Positions 7,970 through 17,118 of a stretch of 64,000 nucleotides of DNA are shown piece by piece. The notes under the pieces are model-generated. The model saw nothing but the letters and a program-made list of their open reading frames with translations, searched no databases and was not told where the DNA came from. This DNA comes from Parvibaculaceae bacterium Mf 1.05b.01 (GTDB taxonomy: Bacteria; Pseudomonadota; Alphaproteobacteria; Parvibaculales; Parvibaculaceae). The stretch lies in the NCBI GenBank assembly GCA_000509225.1, contig BAOK01000001.1, positions 930,001-994,000 of the forward strand. Direction: 5' to 3'. How positions within the stretch are numbered: position 1 is the stretch's first letter; each line of letters opens with the position of its first letter. Made by a program: the position numbers and the translations under genes.

Positions 7970-8554
7970 ATGGATGAAAAACAGGTTTTGAAGGAATTTT
8001 CAGACGCTGGGGCCCTTTTGGATGGGCATTTCGTGCTGTCGTCCGGGCTCCATTCCAGCCGGTATCTGCAATGCGCGCGGGCGTTGATGGACGCAAAGCG
8101 TGCCGCGCGGCTGTGTAAAGCTTTGGCGAAGAAGGTGCAGGCGCTCATCACCAAGCCGATTGACCTGGTGGTCTCTCCGGCGATGGGCGGCGTGATTGTC
8201 GGATATGAAATGGGCCGGCAATTGGGGGTTCCTGCCATCTTTCTCGAACGGGTGGACGGCGAGTTCACGCTCCGCCGCGGCTTTGACATCCCCAAAGGCA
8301 CGCGGGTGTTGATGGTCGAAGATATTGTCACCACTGGACTTTCGTCCCGTGAAGCCATTGCCGCCATTCGGGCGGCTGGTGGGAGTGTTGTTGGCGCGGC
8401 CTGCCTGATTGACCGCTCCAGCGGGAAAGCAAAAATCGGCGTGAAGCTCGCTTCGCTGACGCAGCTTTCTGTTCCTGCCTATGAGGCAGACAAATTGCCG
8501 CCAGAATTGGCGGCTATACCTGCAGTGAAGCCGGGAAGTCGGGGGCTAAAGTAG
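7970..8554 (+). CDS. pyrE: Orotate phosphoribosyltransferase
   Basis: A 194-residue type I phosphoribosyltransferase that makes orotidine 5'-phosphate from orotate and PRPP, the fifth step of pyrimidine synthesis. The PRPP loop is VLMVEDIVTTGLSSREAI, with the two acidic residues and TTG. Other family features are SSGLHSSRYLQCARAL near the N-terminus and PAMGGVIVGYEMGRQLG. It stands 48 bases after rsh and 6 bases before the DUF2062 gene, so the latter is likely cotranscribed. The longer (about 190-residue) form is common in alphaproteobacteria. Confidence 0.95.
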   Translation: MDEKQVLKEFSDAGALLDGHFVLSSGLHSSRYLQCARALMDAKRAARLCKALAKKVQALITKPIDLVVSPAMGGVIVGYEMGRQLGVPAIFLERVDGEFTLRRGFDIPKGTRVLMVEDIVTTGLSSREAIAAIRAAGGSVVGAACLIDRSSGKAKIGVKLASLTQLSVPAYEADKLPPELAAIPAVKPGSRGLK

Positions 8555-8560
8555 GGACCC

Positions 8561-9145
8561 ATGTTTCGTCGCCGTGTTCAACTCCACCCCATTGAGCGTT
8601 TACGCGAGCTTGTCTGGCCACGGCTAGGCTGGAAGCGGGCCTTTCAATATGGTTGGCGGCGGGTATGGCGGCTTGGCGGGACCCCCCATGCGGTTGCGCT
8701 GGGGGTGTCGGCGGGCGCTTTTGCCTCATTCACCCCTTTCATCGGATTTCACTTCGCGATCGGGTTCGCCATCGCTTGGGTGTTGCGCGGGAATCTGATC
8801 GCATCGGCATTTGGGACCTTTGTCGGCAATCCTTTGACATTCCCGATCATCTGGCTTGCGACCTACGACCTTGGGTATTGGTTGTTGCAGGGGTCAGAGG
8901 CTCCATCGGAACCCGAACTCCAGGTTGATATGTTGTCGGGTCAGGCCTGGGACGGCGTATTGCCGGTTCTGGTGCCAATGTTGGTTGGCGGTATACCATT
9001 GGGTCTTGTGACAGCAGGAATAGTCTATTACCTCACTCGCAGCACGGTTGAAGCCTATCAGGCCAAACGCCGTGCTCGGTTGGCAAAACTGGCTGCGATC
9101 CGTGAAGATGGCTCGGATGAGCAAGGTGCGGTTGCTAAGCTGTAA
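8561..9145 (+). CDS. DUF2062 membrane protein
   Basis: A 194-residue inner-membrane protein of the DUF2062 family, whose function is unknown. It has a basic N-terminus (MFRRRVQLHPIERLRELVWP), the family segment GGTPHAVALGVSAGAFASFT, then hydrophobic helices around GFHFAIGFAIAWVLRGN, an FGTFVGNPLTFPIIW stretch, and a last helix around LVGGIPLGLVTAGIVYYL with a basic tail. It lies 6 bases after pyrE and 34 bases before pdxJ; this placement between pyrE and pdxJ is one I know from other alphaproteobacteria, so it is probably part of the operon without sharing its metabolism. Confidence 0.85.
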   Translation: MFRRRVQLHPIERLRELVWPRLGWKRAFQYGWRRVWRLGGTPHAVALGVSAGAFASFTPFIGFHFAIGFAIAWVLRGNLIASAFGTFVGNPLTFPIIWLATYDLGYWLLQGSEAPSEPELQVDMLSGQAWDGVLPVLVPMLVGGIPLGLVTAGIVYYLTRSTVEAYQAKRRARLAKLAAIREDGSDEQGAVAKL

Positions 9146-9179
9146 AAGCTGGCCTGTAGCGCGAGTGCGAGAGGAATAG

Positions 9180-9944
9180 ATGACAGACAGACACGAATTG
9201 CGTCTGGGCGTGAATATCGACCATGTAGCGACCATCCGAAACGCGCGAGGCGGCGGACATCCTGACCCTCTTAGAGCCGCTCACATAGCCGCGGCCGCCG
9301 GTGCCGATGGTATCACGGCTCACCTTCGTGAAGACCGCCGTCACATATCCGATGAGGACATTGATCGCCTCATGGATCAGCTGACGTTGCCGCTTAATCT
9401 CGAAATGGCCGCAACAGATGAAATGATGGAGATTGCCCTTCGTCATCGCCCCCACGCGGTCTGCCTGGTGCCAGAAAATCGGGAAGAACGCACAACGGAA
9501 GGTGGCCTTGATGTCGCCGGACAGCACAACCGGTTGGCGCCCATGATTGCCGAACTGTCAGCGGCCTCTGCGCGTGTGTCCCTTTTCATCGAAGCAGATC
9601 AAAGACAGCTTGAAGCCGCTGTTAGCCTAAAAGCCCCTGTCGTTGAGCTGCATGCCGGGGCTTATTGTGATGCCTGCTTTGACGGGGATGGTGCTACAGC
9701 TGGCCGGGAACTTGAGCGGCTGCAAGAGGCGGCGACAGCAGGGGCCTCAATGGGTCTTGAGGTTCATGTTGGTCATGGTCTCACCTTTGATACGGTCGGG
9801 CCGGTGGCTGCCATGCCAGAAGTCAAAGAGCTTAATATCGGGCATTTTCTCATTGGTGAGGCGATCTTTATTGGTCTGGATGCCTCAATAAGGAAAATGC
9901 GGGCCTTGATGGACGAAGCGCGAGCAGAGACACTGGGCGCTTAG
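9180..9944 (+). CDS. pdxJ: Pyridoxine 5'-phosphate synthase
   Basis: A 254-residue TIM-barrel enzyme that condenses 3-amino-1-hydroxyacetone phosphate with deoxyxylulose 5-phosphate to pyridoxine 5'-phosphate, the last ring-forming step of the DXP-dependent vitamin B6 pathway. Conserved features are [18 protein letters not shown] at the N-terminus, the segment [35 protein letters not shown], and the phosphate-binding end [17 protein letters not shown]. Length is usual. It is followed by copy 2 of the hairpin repeat and then acpS, a gene pair (pdxJ-acpS) conserved in many proteobacteria. Confidence 0.96.
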   Translation: MTDRHELRLGVNIDHVATIRNARGGGHPDPLRAAHIAAAAGADGITAHLREDRRHISDEDIDRLMDQLTLPLNLEMAATDEMMEIALRHRPHAVCLVPENREERTTEGGLDVAGQHNRLAPMIAELSAASARVSLFIEADQRQLEAAVSLKAPVVELHAGAYCDACFDGDGATAGRELERLQEAATAGASMGLEVHVGHGLTFDTVGPVAAMPEVKELNIGHFLIGEAIFIGLDASIRKMRALMDEARAETLGA

Positions 9945-9955
9945 AACCACTTATC

Positions 9956-9998
9956 GCGTTCTCGAACTGTAAAAGTCTGCAACTTTTGCTGAAAACGC
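9956..9998 (+). repeat. Dispersed hairpin repeat, copy 2
   Basis: Outer arms GCGTTCTC (9956-9963) and GAAAACGC (9991-9998) with the same AAAAGT-CTGCA-ACTTTT core as copy 1. It fills the 77-base gap between pdxJ and acpS. A small second hairpin CCCTC-CT-GAGGG (10004-10015) follows, and its right arm is the likely acpS ribosome binding site. Confidence 0.85.
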
Positions 9999-10021
9999 TC
10001 TAACCCTCCTGAGGGCTTCAT

Positions 10022-10444
10022 ATGATTCTGGGTATCGGCAACGATATTATCGACATTCAACGCATTGAACGCACGCTTGAACGGTATGGCGAACGGTTCA
10101 TCAACCGCCTTTATACCGACATCGAGCAACAGAAGTCAGAGCGCCGTCGAAATCGGGCCGCGTCCTATGCGAAGCGATTTGCCGCCAAGGAGGCGTGCTC
10201 GAAGGCATTGGGCACCGGTATTCGTCAAGGTGTCTTCTGGCGGGATATGGGTGTCGTCAACCTCCGGTCGGGACAGCCGACCATGGCATTGACGGGCGGG
10301 GCAGCCGAGCGCCTGGCTCGCATGGTGCCGATGGATATGGAACCTCAAATTCACCTCACAATCACGGATGATGGGCCTTTGGCGCAGGCGATTGTCATCA
10401 TTTCGGCGGTTCCTGGGGGCGGACCCGGCAGCAGTAACCTTTAG
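10022..10444 (+). CDS. acpS: Holo-[acyl-carrier-protein] synthase
   Basis: A 140-residue AcpS, which transfers the 4'-phosphopantetheine arm of CoA to acyl carrier protein. The magnesium-binding motif [20 protein letters not shown] is at the N-terminus and the second motif, [17 protein letters not shown], is in the middle; both are complete. The C-terminal [16 protein letters not shown] is typical. The start ATG has GAGGG seven bases upstream, within a small hairpin that might limit translation. lepB starts 82 bases downstream on the same strand. Confidence 0.95.
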   Translation: MILGIGNDIIDIQRIERTLERYGERFINRLYTDIEQQKSERRRNRAASYAKRFAAKEACSKALGTGIRQGVFWRDMGVVNLRSGQPTMALTGGAAERLARMVPMDMEPQIHLTITDDGPLAQAIVIISAVPGGGPGSSNL

Positions 10445-10526
10445 CGAGGTTCAGAGGGTGACGGGCCCTAGTTTGTGGTATGGTCCCGCCACTTTTGACA
10501 TATTTCGTGAGTGAGCGCCGGTAGTA

Positions 10527-11279
10527 ATGACCGAAAAAATGAAAAGCCTGCGGGAAGTCGCGTGGGCAGAGAATGTAAAGACTATCGCCTATGCGCTCCT
10601 GATTGCGCTGTTGATCCGGACCTTTCTCTTTCAACCGTTTAATATTCCCAGCGGATCAATGATCCCCAATCTGCTGATTGGTGATTATCTTTTCGTCTCG
10701 AAATATTCCTATGGCTATTCGCGGCATTCTTTTCCGTTTAGCCCCGGCCTGTTTGACGGGCGGGTGCTGTCGGGTGAACCTGAACGGGGCGATATTGCAG
10801 TGTTTAAAACGCCGAAGGACAATCGCACGGACTTTATCAAACGGGTGATCGGTCTCCCCGGCGATGAGATCCAACTGAGGAATTCGATCCTCTACATTAA
10901 TGGCGTCGCGGTTCCGCGAGAACGGATCGAGAATTTCATCTCCCGTGATCGCTTCGGAAATGTGGAAGAGATTGCGCAGTTTCAGGAAACGCTGCCGAAT
11001 GGGGTGATCTATACAACGCTCGACAGTCGGTTGAATGCACGCAGTGATAATACAGGTGTCTATCGGGTTCCCGCAGGGCACTATTTCATGATGGGCGACA
11101 ACCGCGACAATTCAGCAGATAGCCGTGTTCCAAGTGAAGTGGGGTATGTGCCTCTCGAGAATTTTGTCGGTAAGGCGCAAGTAATCTTCTTCTCCACCGA
11201 TAGCTCCGCCCGTATCTGGGAGTTTTGGGGCTGGCCGAGTGCGATCCGTTGGGATCGCATATTCGACGGTCTCAATTGA
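10527..11279 (+). CDS. lepB: Signal peptidase I
   Basis: A 250-residue type I signal peptidase that removes signal peptides from exported proteins at the outer face of the inner membrane. One N-terminal membrane helix (about 17-33) is followed by the catalytic Ser44 in NIPSGSMIPNLLIGDYLFVS, the box with the general base Lys105 in DFIKRVIGLPGDEIQL, and the GDNRDNSADSRV motif. This is the single-helix form common in alphaproteobacteria. rnc begins 7 bases downstream, then era overlaps rnc, so lepB-rnc-era forms a conserved operon. Confidence 0.96.
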   Translation: MTEKMKSLREVAWAENVKTIAYALLIALLIRTFLFQPFNIPSGSMIPNLLIGDYLFVSKYSYGYSRHSFPFSPGLFDGRVLSGEPERGDIAVFKTPKDNRTDFIKRVIGLPGDEIQLRNSILYINGVAVPRERIENFISRDRFGNVEEIAQFQETLPNGVIYTTLDSRLNARSDNTGVYRVPAGHYFMMGDNRDNSADSRVPSEVGYVPLENFVGKAQVIFFSTDSSARIWEFWGWPSAIRWDRIFDGLN

Positions 11280-11286
11280 TAACCCC

Positions 11287-11970
11287 ATGACGGATGAAAT
11301 TGCGGCATTAGCGGAACGGGTTGGGCATCAATTCAAGGATGTAACTCTGCTTCGAACTGCGCTGACCCATGGAAGTCAGGCCCTGGCTCAGGGTGAGATT
11401 GGGTATGAGCGGTTGGAGTTTTTAGGCGACCGTGTCCTTGGTCTGGCTATCGCAGACATGTTGTATCATCGCTTTCGGGCGGAAGAAGAAGGCGACCTTG
11501 CGGTTCGTCTCAATGCGCTCGTCCGGGCAGAAACCTGCGCCACTGTTGCCCGTGAGTTGGATATGGGCGCTGCCCTTCGCATGACAAAGGGCGAGGAGAA
11601 AGCCGGTGCGCGAGATCGCGGAAGCATTCTGGCAGATGCCTGTGAAGCGGTTATTGCGGCGCTCTATCTAGATGGGGGGATGCCGGTTGCAAGGGCATTC
11701 ATTGAAACCTGGTGGGGCCCGAAGCTAGAAGCCATGAAAGCGCCACCGCGGGATCCCAAAACCATCTTGCAGGAATGGGCGCAGGCGCAGAAGAAGGGCC
11801 TGCCGCGTTATGCTGCAGTGGGCCGGACGGGTCCGGATCACGCGCCAGAATTTGAGATAGAATTGACGGTGTCCGGATTGCCTCCTGTGGTGGCAAAAGG
11901 ACCTTCCAAACGAATGGCCGAGCAGGCTGCTGCGGAGCAAATGTTAAAGCGAGAAGGAATTAGCTCATGA
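11287..11970 (+). CDS. rnc: Ribonuclease III
   Basis: A 227-residue double-strand RNA endonuclease for rRNA precursor processing and mRNA decay. The signature ERLEFLGDRVLGLAIADML lies near residue 40, the second catalytic cluster is in ADACEAVIAALYLDGG, and the C-terminal 70 residues form a double-stranded RNA-binding domain (PKTILQEWAQAQKKGLPRY to AEQAAAEQML). I use the ATG at 11287 right after lepB because the protein aligns from MTDEIAALAERVG; a frame-extended start at 11239 would overlap lepB. Its stop overlaps the era start by four bases. Confidence 0.95.
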   Translation: MTDEIAALAERVGHQFKDVTLLRTALTHGSQALAQGEIGYERLEFLGDRVLGLAIADMLYHRFRAEEEGDLAVRLNALVRAETCATVARELDMGAALRMTKGEEKAGARDRGSILADACEAVIAALYLDGGMPVARAFIETWWGPKLEAMKAPPRDPKTILQEWAQAQKKGLPRYAAVGRTGPDHAPEFEIELTVSGLPPVVAKGPSKRMAEQAAAEQMLKREGISS

Positions 11971-12893
11971 CAAATGCTCCAGCAGACAGTGGTGCATCGC
12001 AGACAAGGTGCGGTTTTGTGGCACTGATTGGTGCGCCGAATGCTGGTAAGTCAACGCTGCTCAACCAGATGGTGGGGTCCAAAGTCTCGATTGTGACCCA
12101 TAAGGTTCAAACGACCCGCGCACGTATCCGGGGGATTGCCCTTGAAGGACAGACGCAGATCGTTTTTGTGGATACACCAGGCATCTTTCAGCCTCGCCGC
12201 CGGCTAGACCGGGCCATGGTTGAGGCTGCGTGGGGTGGTGCAGCAGATTCTGACGCGGTTGTTTTGCTGGTAGATGCCCAGCGTGGCGTTGATGAAGATG
12301 TCGAACGCATCCTCGATGGTCTCAAGAACTCTGGGCGCTCGGCCATGCTGGCGCTTAACAAGATCGACCTCGTAAAACATGAAGCCCTTCTGGCTTTGAC
12401 GGCACGATTGACAGAGACCGCCGATTTTTCCGATGTCTTTATGATCTCTGCGGAAAAAGGACACGGTCTTGACCACCTGCGCAAGCACCTTGCAGAGTTG
12501 ATGCCGTTGGGGCCCTGGCACTATCCGGAAGATCAAATTGCCGACATACCTTTGCGCTCAATGGCAGCTGAAATCACTCGTGAAAAACTCTATCTCCGGC
12601 TGCATCAGGAAGTCCCCTATGCCCTCACCGTTGAGACTGAGCAGTGGACGAGCCAGAAGGATGGCAGCGCGAAAGTTGAGCAGACAATCTATGTGGAACG
12701 GGATAGTCAGAAGAAGATTGTGATTGGTAAGGGCGGCCAGTCTCTCAAAGCCATCGGCAAGATGGCGCGGGAAGAGATGGCCGAATTGTTTGATCATAAG
12801 GTTCACCTTTTCCTTCATGTGAAGGTCCGAGAAAAGTGGGGCGAGGAGAAGGAACGGTTTCAGGAAATGGGATTGGATTTTCCGAAGGACTGA
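11967..12893 (+). CDS. era: GTPase Era, ribosome assembly factor
   Basis: A 308-residue GTPase that binds 16S rRNA and supports 30S subunit maturation. Visible motifs are G1 GAPNAGKSTLLN, switch II VDTPGIFQPRR, G4 NKID, and a C-terminal KH domain containing VIGKGGQSLKAIGKMA. Its ATGA overlap with rnc indicates translational coupling of two RNA-maturation factors. recO follows after 62 bases. Length and domain order are standard. Confidence 0.96.
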   Translation: MTNAPADSGASQTRCGFVALIGAPNAGKSTLLNQMVGSKVSIVTHKVQTTRARIRGIALEGQTQIVFVDTPGIFQPRRRLDRAMVEAAWGGAADSDAVVLLVDAQRGVDEDVERILDGLKNSGRSAMLALNKIDLVKHEALLALTARLTETADFSDVFMISAEKGHGLDHLRKHLAELMPLGPWHYPEDQIADIPLRSMAAEITREKLYLRLHQEVPYALTVETEQWTSQKDGSAKVEQTIYVERDSQKKIVIGKGGQSLKAIGKMAREEMAELFDHKVHLFLHVKVREKWGEEKERFQEMGLDFPKD

Positions 12894-12955
12894 CGGTCAA
12901 TTTGGCAGTAAGCGCCTGAGAGTTTGAGATGGTCGCATAACGGGAGGAGGCTGAT

Positions 12956-13705
12956 TTGGAGTGGCGTGACGAAGGTGTCGTGCTTTCCGTCAAATCGCAC
13001 GGCGAGACCAGTGCGATTGTCGAACTCTTCACGTCAGAACATGGACGCCATGCTGGTCTGGTGCGTGGCGGCGCCTCGCGGCGCATGAAACCTGTCCTGC
13101 AACCTGGAAACACTGTGAGCGCGACCTGGCGTGCTCGCCTGCCGGACCATTTGGGTAACTTCACCATCGACCTTGGTCGCGCGCGCGCCGGGATCTTGAT
13201 GGACGACCCTTTGTCGCTGGCGGGTTTGAGCGGTGCTTGCGCCGTCGTTTCTGCTCTGCCGGAGCGGGAGCGCCACACGGCGCTCTATGAGGCGTTTATC
13301 GTTCTTCTTGATACGTTGGAGGAAGTTGACGTTTGGCCGGCGGTTTTCGTGCGATTTGAGTTGGGGCTTCTGCAGGAGCTGGGCTTCGGCCTTGATCTCA
13401 CAAAATGTGCTGCGACAGGGAAAACTGACGATCTCATCTATGTCTCGCCCAAGACAGGCCGCGCTGTGAGCCGCGAGGCAGGGGAGCCCTACGAGAAACG
13501 GCTCTATCGCCTGCCACCGTTTCTGGTCGGAGGGCGTGTCACAGCAGCTGAACCTGAGGATGTTGCCGATGGCCTGCGCCTGACGGGACATTTTCTGGAA
13601 CGCTACCTATTCGGTCCGTTTCATGGCCGATTGCCGGATGCGCGCTATCGTTTGATTGACCGGCTTTCAAATGCCGCCAATGCTAAGACGCTTGGCGCTC
13701 AATAA
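12956..13705 (+). CDS. recO: DNA repair protein RecO (TTG start)
   Basis: A 249-residue RecO, the RecFOR pathway protein that binds ssDNA and helps load RecA. The N-terminal OB fold begins EWRDEGVVLSVKSHGETSAI and the helical body follows to FLERYLFGPFHGRLPDARYRL. Alphaproteobacterial RecO starts at this position, where the codon is TTG at 12956; a strong GGGAGGAGG ribosome site lies 5 bases upstream and supports it. The era-recO neighbourhood is conserved. It ends 5 bases before the stop of a convergent minus-strand gene. Confidence 0.92.
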   Translation: MEWRDEGVVLSVKSHGETSAIVELFTSEHGRHAGLVRGGASRRMKPVLQPGNTVSATWRARLPDHLGNFTIDLGRARAGILMDDPLSLAGLSGACAVVSALPERERHTALYEAFIVLLDTLEEVDVWPAVFVRFELGLLQELGFGLDLTKCAATGKTDDLIYVSPKTGRAVSREAGEPYEKRLYRLPPFLVGGRVTAAEPEDVADGLRLTGHFLERYLFGPFHGRLPDARYRLIDRLSNAANAKTLGAQ

Positions 13706-13710
13706 GTGTC

Positions 13711-14292
13711 TCAAGTCTTCGTCGCGACTGCGTGGTCGACCAGCGTCTCCAGCGCGGTGAGGACGAGCTTTGTCGGTGCATCAAGTTTCACATCAAGCGC
13801 GTTTCTGTTGAAGAGCGCATCGAGGTGGGCTGCGAAGACGGCAGGGTCTCGTGCACCGTCGGTGATATTGGCCTGCAAATATCGCAACAGCGATGCGGTG
13901 ATGCGGATGACCGGAATGTGATCAAGCGCTTTAGCTGCCCCATGTATGTCTTTGCACTCTGCGACAAAGGGGGCCCGGTCAGGAAGAAGACCCTTTTGCA
14001 AATCCCGATAGACGGGTTCAATCTGATTGATCTTCTTGTTTAATGCTGAGATGCATTTTTTTTCATTCTCAGTGATGAGTGTGGTCATCTTCTGAAGACG
14101 AGCGGTATCCGGCTTAAATTTGCTTTCCGTGAGATTGCGTACGTGCTTCAGACTGGGGTCATGCGTGACCTTGGCCAACAAAAGATTTGGTGGATTGATG
14201 AACTCGCATGGATCACCCTTCTTATTGCCGCCGCGTTTGCCGGCGGGTGCCTGCTTGCTTCCCTTCTGCGATTTGTCAGCCTTGATGGTCAT
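13711..14292 (-). CDS. Hypothetical protein, possible degenerate Hpt-like domain
   Basis: A 193-residue protein I do not recognise with confidence. The first 25 residues are basic and Gly/Lys-rich, the rest is predicted mostly helical. The segment ECKDIHGAAKALDHIPVIRI resembles the His-containing helix of small Hpt-like proteins that accompany CheY-type regulators in alphaproteobacteria (pattern A-H-D-I-x-G), but here the usual His position is Lys and a His lies two residues later. It lies 55 bases downstream of a response regulator gene on the same strand, so the two are probably one operon. If the Hpt reading is right, it would interact with that regulator; the sequence does not prove it. 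Confidence 0.55.
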   Translation of the reverse strand: MTIKADKSQKGSKQAPAGKRGGNKKGDPCEFINPPNLLLAKVTHDPSLKHVRNLTESKFKPDTARLQKMTTLITENEKKCISALNKKINQIEPVYRDLQKGLLPDRAPFVAECKDIHGAAKALDHIPVIRITASLLRYLQANITDGARDPAVFAAHLDALFNRNALDVKLDAPTKLVLTALETLVDHAVATKT

Positions 14293-14347
14293 AGGTCTAT
14301 GCTCGTTTTAGCACTGTGTATGGGCAGCCTTTGTTTTAGGCTGTCAC

Positions 14348-14893
14348 TCAAATTGCCCAGGTATCTGCATCATCTGCGTTTTGCACGGTCTGATCTCCGT
14401 CGCTGCCACGTTTGTCGTCACCGAAAAAGACGTCGTCCGTGTGACGCCGTCGGTCGGGGCCGAAATAGGGGCCAACTTTTACAAACTGTCTCGGTCGCTC
14501 AATGACACTTATTACGCGGGTCATCAGGCTTTGAGCCGATACCGGTTTGGCCAGATATTCAGTTACACCCTGGTCCCGCGCTTTTTCGATGTTGGCCATT
14601 TCCACATGGCCGGAGAGCATGATGATCGGCACGAAAGGATTGGGGTTGTCTGCGTCCATGCGAATGCGCCGAACTAACTCATACCCATCCATGGGCTTCA
14701 TACTCGCATCGGTAATCAGGAGATCTGGCACCTGTTCTTTGTAAAGTTTCAGTGCAGCTTCACCGTCGGCAGCGGTAATAACTTTTCCCAGTCCCATGAG
14801 GATCAATAGATCGTGGATCAGCTTGCGCATGTAGGGACTGTCGTCCACAAACATGGCCGTCAGAACACTGAGGTCGTAATCAGTTGATGACAT
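14348..14893 (-). CDS. CheY-like response regulator with C-terminal GPDRRR tail
   Basis: A 181-residue protein with one receiver domain and no DNA-binding domain. The acidic pocket is Asp17-Asp18, the phosphoacceptor is Asp62 in LLITDASMKPMDG, and Ser94 and Lys116 complete the switch residues. A C-terminal tail carries GPYFGPDRRRH, a motif seen in many alphaproteobacterial receiver proteins, then an acidic segment. I use the ATG at 14893, which has GGGAAA upstream, rather than a TTG at 14905. Such stand-alone receivers act by protein contact, often in phosphorelays. The only candidate partner nearby is the downstream Hpt-like gene; no histidine kinase is in the window. Confidence 0.85.
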   Translation of the reverse strand: MSSTDYDLSVLTAMFVDDSPYMRKLIHDLLILMGLGKVITAADGEAALKLYKEQVPDLLITDASMKPMDGYELVRRIRMDADNPNPFVPIIMLSGHVEMANIEKARDQGVTEYLAKPVSAQSLMTRVISVIERPRQFVKVGPYFGPDRRRHTDDVFFGDDKRGSDGDQTVQNADDADTWAI

Positions 14894-15112
14894 AGCATTT
14901 CCCAATAAGTCGCCTAAAGTATTCAGCGATTGTTAACGGAAAACTTTTTACAGCCGATAAACAAAAACGAAGATTTTTTATGCAAGTACGCTTACATGCC
15001 AGGTCGCAATATAGGGCGAGAATCGTTCATTCTCTTTATTTTACTGAGACTCAGGTCCTCTGGGAACGGACCTATACGGCTAAGATTTAGACCGTTGGAA
15101 CTAGTTTTGTGC

Positions 15113-15523
15113 CTATTGTTGGGCTACTGCCTTGCTTAAATCCGCAATTAGGTTTGTCCATGTTCTTTCGTCATTTTCTGTCCAGTGGTCACCCAGTATC
15201 TCTCGAAACGTTTCGACGACTGTGATGAAGAAGGTCTCGAAGGTTTCGGGAGGAACTCCGATCTGATCATGATTGATCTTTTCGGTCGCGATCAGACTGG
15301 TCGCGTAATGCTTATCGCCGGTGAAGTCGAGGAAGCACTCGATAACTTGTGCGAGCATATTTCCTTTCACGCTGTTGTCTCGATCAAGCAAAAACAATTC
15401 ACGCATTTCTGGGTGCTTGGTAAACAGCCTTTTGTAAACCAGGTCCGTCGGATCACCGTGAAATTCGGCAATGCGCTCCAGGCACTCTTCAATTGGATTG
15501 ATGGTTGTTTCAACGGCACTCAT
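15113..15523 (-). CDS. Globin-like heme protein (bacterial single-domain)
   Basis: A 136-residue globin. The segment NHDQIGVPPETFETFF matches the proximal F-helix region of bacterial globins, with the proximal His in NHDQIGV and a following VVETFREILGDHWTEND G/H-helix pattern. The middle segment PEMRELFLLDR is also typical. These bind heme and oxygen or nitric oxide, but this one has no reductase domain. I use the ATG at 15523 with AGAGAG upstream; a longer frame reaches 15562. It is alone between the response regulator and the DUF3179 gene on the same strand. A second, different globin lies at 41296. Confidence 0.75.
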   Translation of the reverse strand: MSAVETTINPIEECLERIAEFHGDPTDLVYKRLFTKHPEMRELFLLDRDNSVKGNMLAQVIECFLDFTGDKHYATSLIATEKINHDQIGVPPETFETFFITVVETFREILGDHWTENDERTWTNLIADLSKAVAQQ

Positions 15524-15579
15524 ATGACTCTCTCTGGGCAGCTTACGTTGTGTTCTGGCCAACGTGAGAGAGGTGATTG

Positions 15580-16974
15580 CTAGTCTTTCGACACGTCCGC
15601 CAGCTCCCCACTATCGCCGAGATACCCTGCCCACGCAAACCAGTAGGCGATATGACCAGGCAGACGCGGAAAGGACTTTCCATCAGAGTTTGTCAGGGCT
15701 TCCTCGGTGGCCCGCCACATTTCTCCATTTGCGACCACTTGTCGCGGATCGTCCGTTTTCTGGAATTTGGTTCCGTCAGTGCGATATGCGCGCACGGTCC
15801 GGGTCTCGGCATCGCCGATAAGAGTGAGGGTCAGTGCCCCGGCGATGTCGTTGATAACCGGCTCGTTTTCAAAACTTGCAAGCGACCAGGCCTTGTCGAT
15901 GCCAGAGGACCTGAGAGCGAAGACATAGTCTTTGGGGTCCAGTTCCGTTCGTTCAACACGGGCAGGGAAGAGTAGGTCAGCGCTTTCGAAATAGTCGCCA
16001 TAGGGTTTGCCTGGACGATAGTCGCGACGATAGCCGGTCTCAAGGGCCAGGACTTTCGTTGCTGGGTTGTCGGTCTTCCAGTCTCCCCAGCTGGTTATGG
16101 CGACAGGCAGGGTCTTGAGCGCAATGTCAGAATCTGAGAGGCGCCCGACGACAGGCTTTCCGGTGAACTGGTTCCAGAGAGATTGTGTCTGGTGATCATA
16201 CATGAGCTTGTTTGATCGATAGAGAAACCCAGAGCTTCCGAAGGTGAAGTTCGATCCGTCCGGGCGCCTCGTGTCGAACAGAATGCCGGAGGCACACAGC
16301 GTGCAGTAGGCGAGTGAAACCGGCACGCCCCCAATGACGTCGTTAAACATTTCATGCCAGTCCATGATCCGCAGAGGGTATGCCCGAATGTCCCCATTTA
16401 TGGACACACCAAACACGAGCTCATCGTCTGTCAGATAGTCGGCGTCTGAAGCCTCTATGAGATCAGGGTTCGTGAGTGCCGGTATGCCATCTTTGTAGAC
16501 ACCCCCCCAAACAATCTCCTCCATGCGGATTTTGTGCCTGACACCTGGATAGACGAAACTGATGAAATTAGGGTCGATTGCGGTGAAGAGAGTGGTGAGG
16601 AAGCTGTCATGGCCGTCGAAGGCCTGGATCTCTGGGTGAACTTCCTGCCAGAGAACCCAGTCGTGCCATCGGTCACCCGCTTGTTCTCCTGTCAGGGTTT
16701 CGAGGGCATCGATGATGAGCTCTCGCTCATCTGCCGAGAATCTGAGGCCGCGAATAAGCGCAGGGATCGCTGGTTTGCCACCCACATCTCTTAGCCATTC
16801 AATGGAGACCCGTCTTAAGATTGGTGACTGCGACAGCAGCTGCGCAGCCATGGTGGCCGTCTGCAGCGGGTCAGCTTCACTGGCCTTTGTCGGCGCCAAA
16901 GGAGCCATGAGGGCCAGGCTTACCGTTGCACTAATGGTGAGTTGGGAAAGGCGTCGTTGTAGGGACCGGGGCAT
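15580..16974 (-). CDS. DUF3179 domain-containing exported protein
   Basis: A 464-residue protein of unknown function. The N-terminus MPRSLQRRLSQLTISATVSL plus ALMAPLAPTKASEA looks like a signal peptide. The DUF3179 domain fills the C-terminal two thirds: GDIRAYPLRIMDWHEMFND, then AYCTLCASG with the CxxC cysteines 224 and 227, and GSSGFLYRSNKLMYD. I choose the ATG at 16974 because GGAGAG precedes it; in-frame ATGs at 16986 and 17001 are alternatives. The CxxC pair in an exported protein could bind metal or act in redox; this is inference. The neighbours give no clear clue. Confidence 0.85.
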   Translation of the reverse strand: MPRSLQRRLSQLTISATVSLALMAPLAPTKASEADPLQTATMAAQLLSQSPILRRVSIEWLRDVGGKPAIPALIRGLRFSADERELIIDALETLTGEQAGDRWHDWVLWQEVHPEIQAFDGHDSFLTTLFTAIDPNFISFVYPGVRHKIRMEEIVWGGVYKDGIPALTNPDLIEASDADYLTDDELVFGVSINGDIRAYPLRIMDWHEMFNDVIGGVPVSLAYCTLCASGILFDTRRPDGSNFTFGSSGFLYRSNKLMYDHQTQSLWNQFTGKPVVGRLSDSDIALKTLPVAITSWGDWKTDNPATKVLALETGYRRDYRPGKPYGDYFESADLLFPARVERTELDPKDYVFALRSSGIDKAWSLASFENEPVINDIAGALTLTLIGDAETRTVRAYRTDGTKFQKTDDPRQVVANGEMWRATEEALTNSDGKSFPRLPGHIAYWFAWAGYLGDSGELADVSKD

Positions 16975-17118
16975 TTTTCTCTCCATTGTTGGAGAAAGCA
17001 TAGCCAGCGTGGCGATCTCAGGGCGTCACAGCGCGTGAACTCTCTGTGATGGCGGTTCTTTATTGTTTTTGAGCGGATTTCGGCTGGGAGTGGCGCCGAA
17101 TCTCGCTATAAATCAAGA

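Noticed and set aside
10495-10523. TTGACA before lepB as a promoter
   Set aside because: The minus-35 is perfect but at 17 bases downstream the sequence is CCGGTA, not a minus-10.
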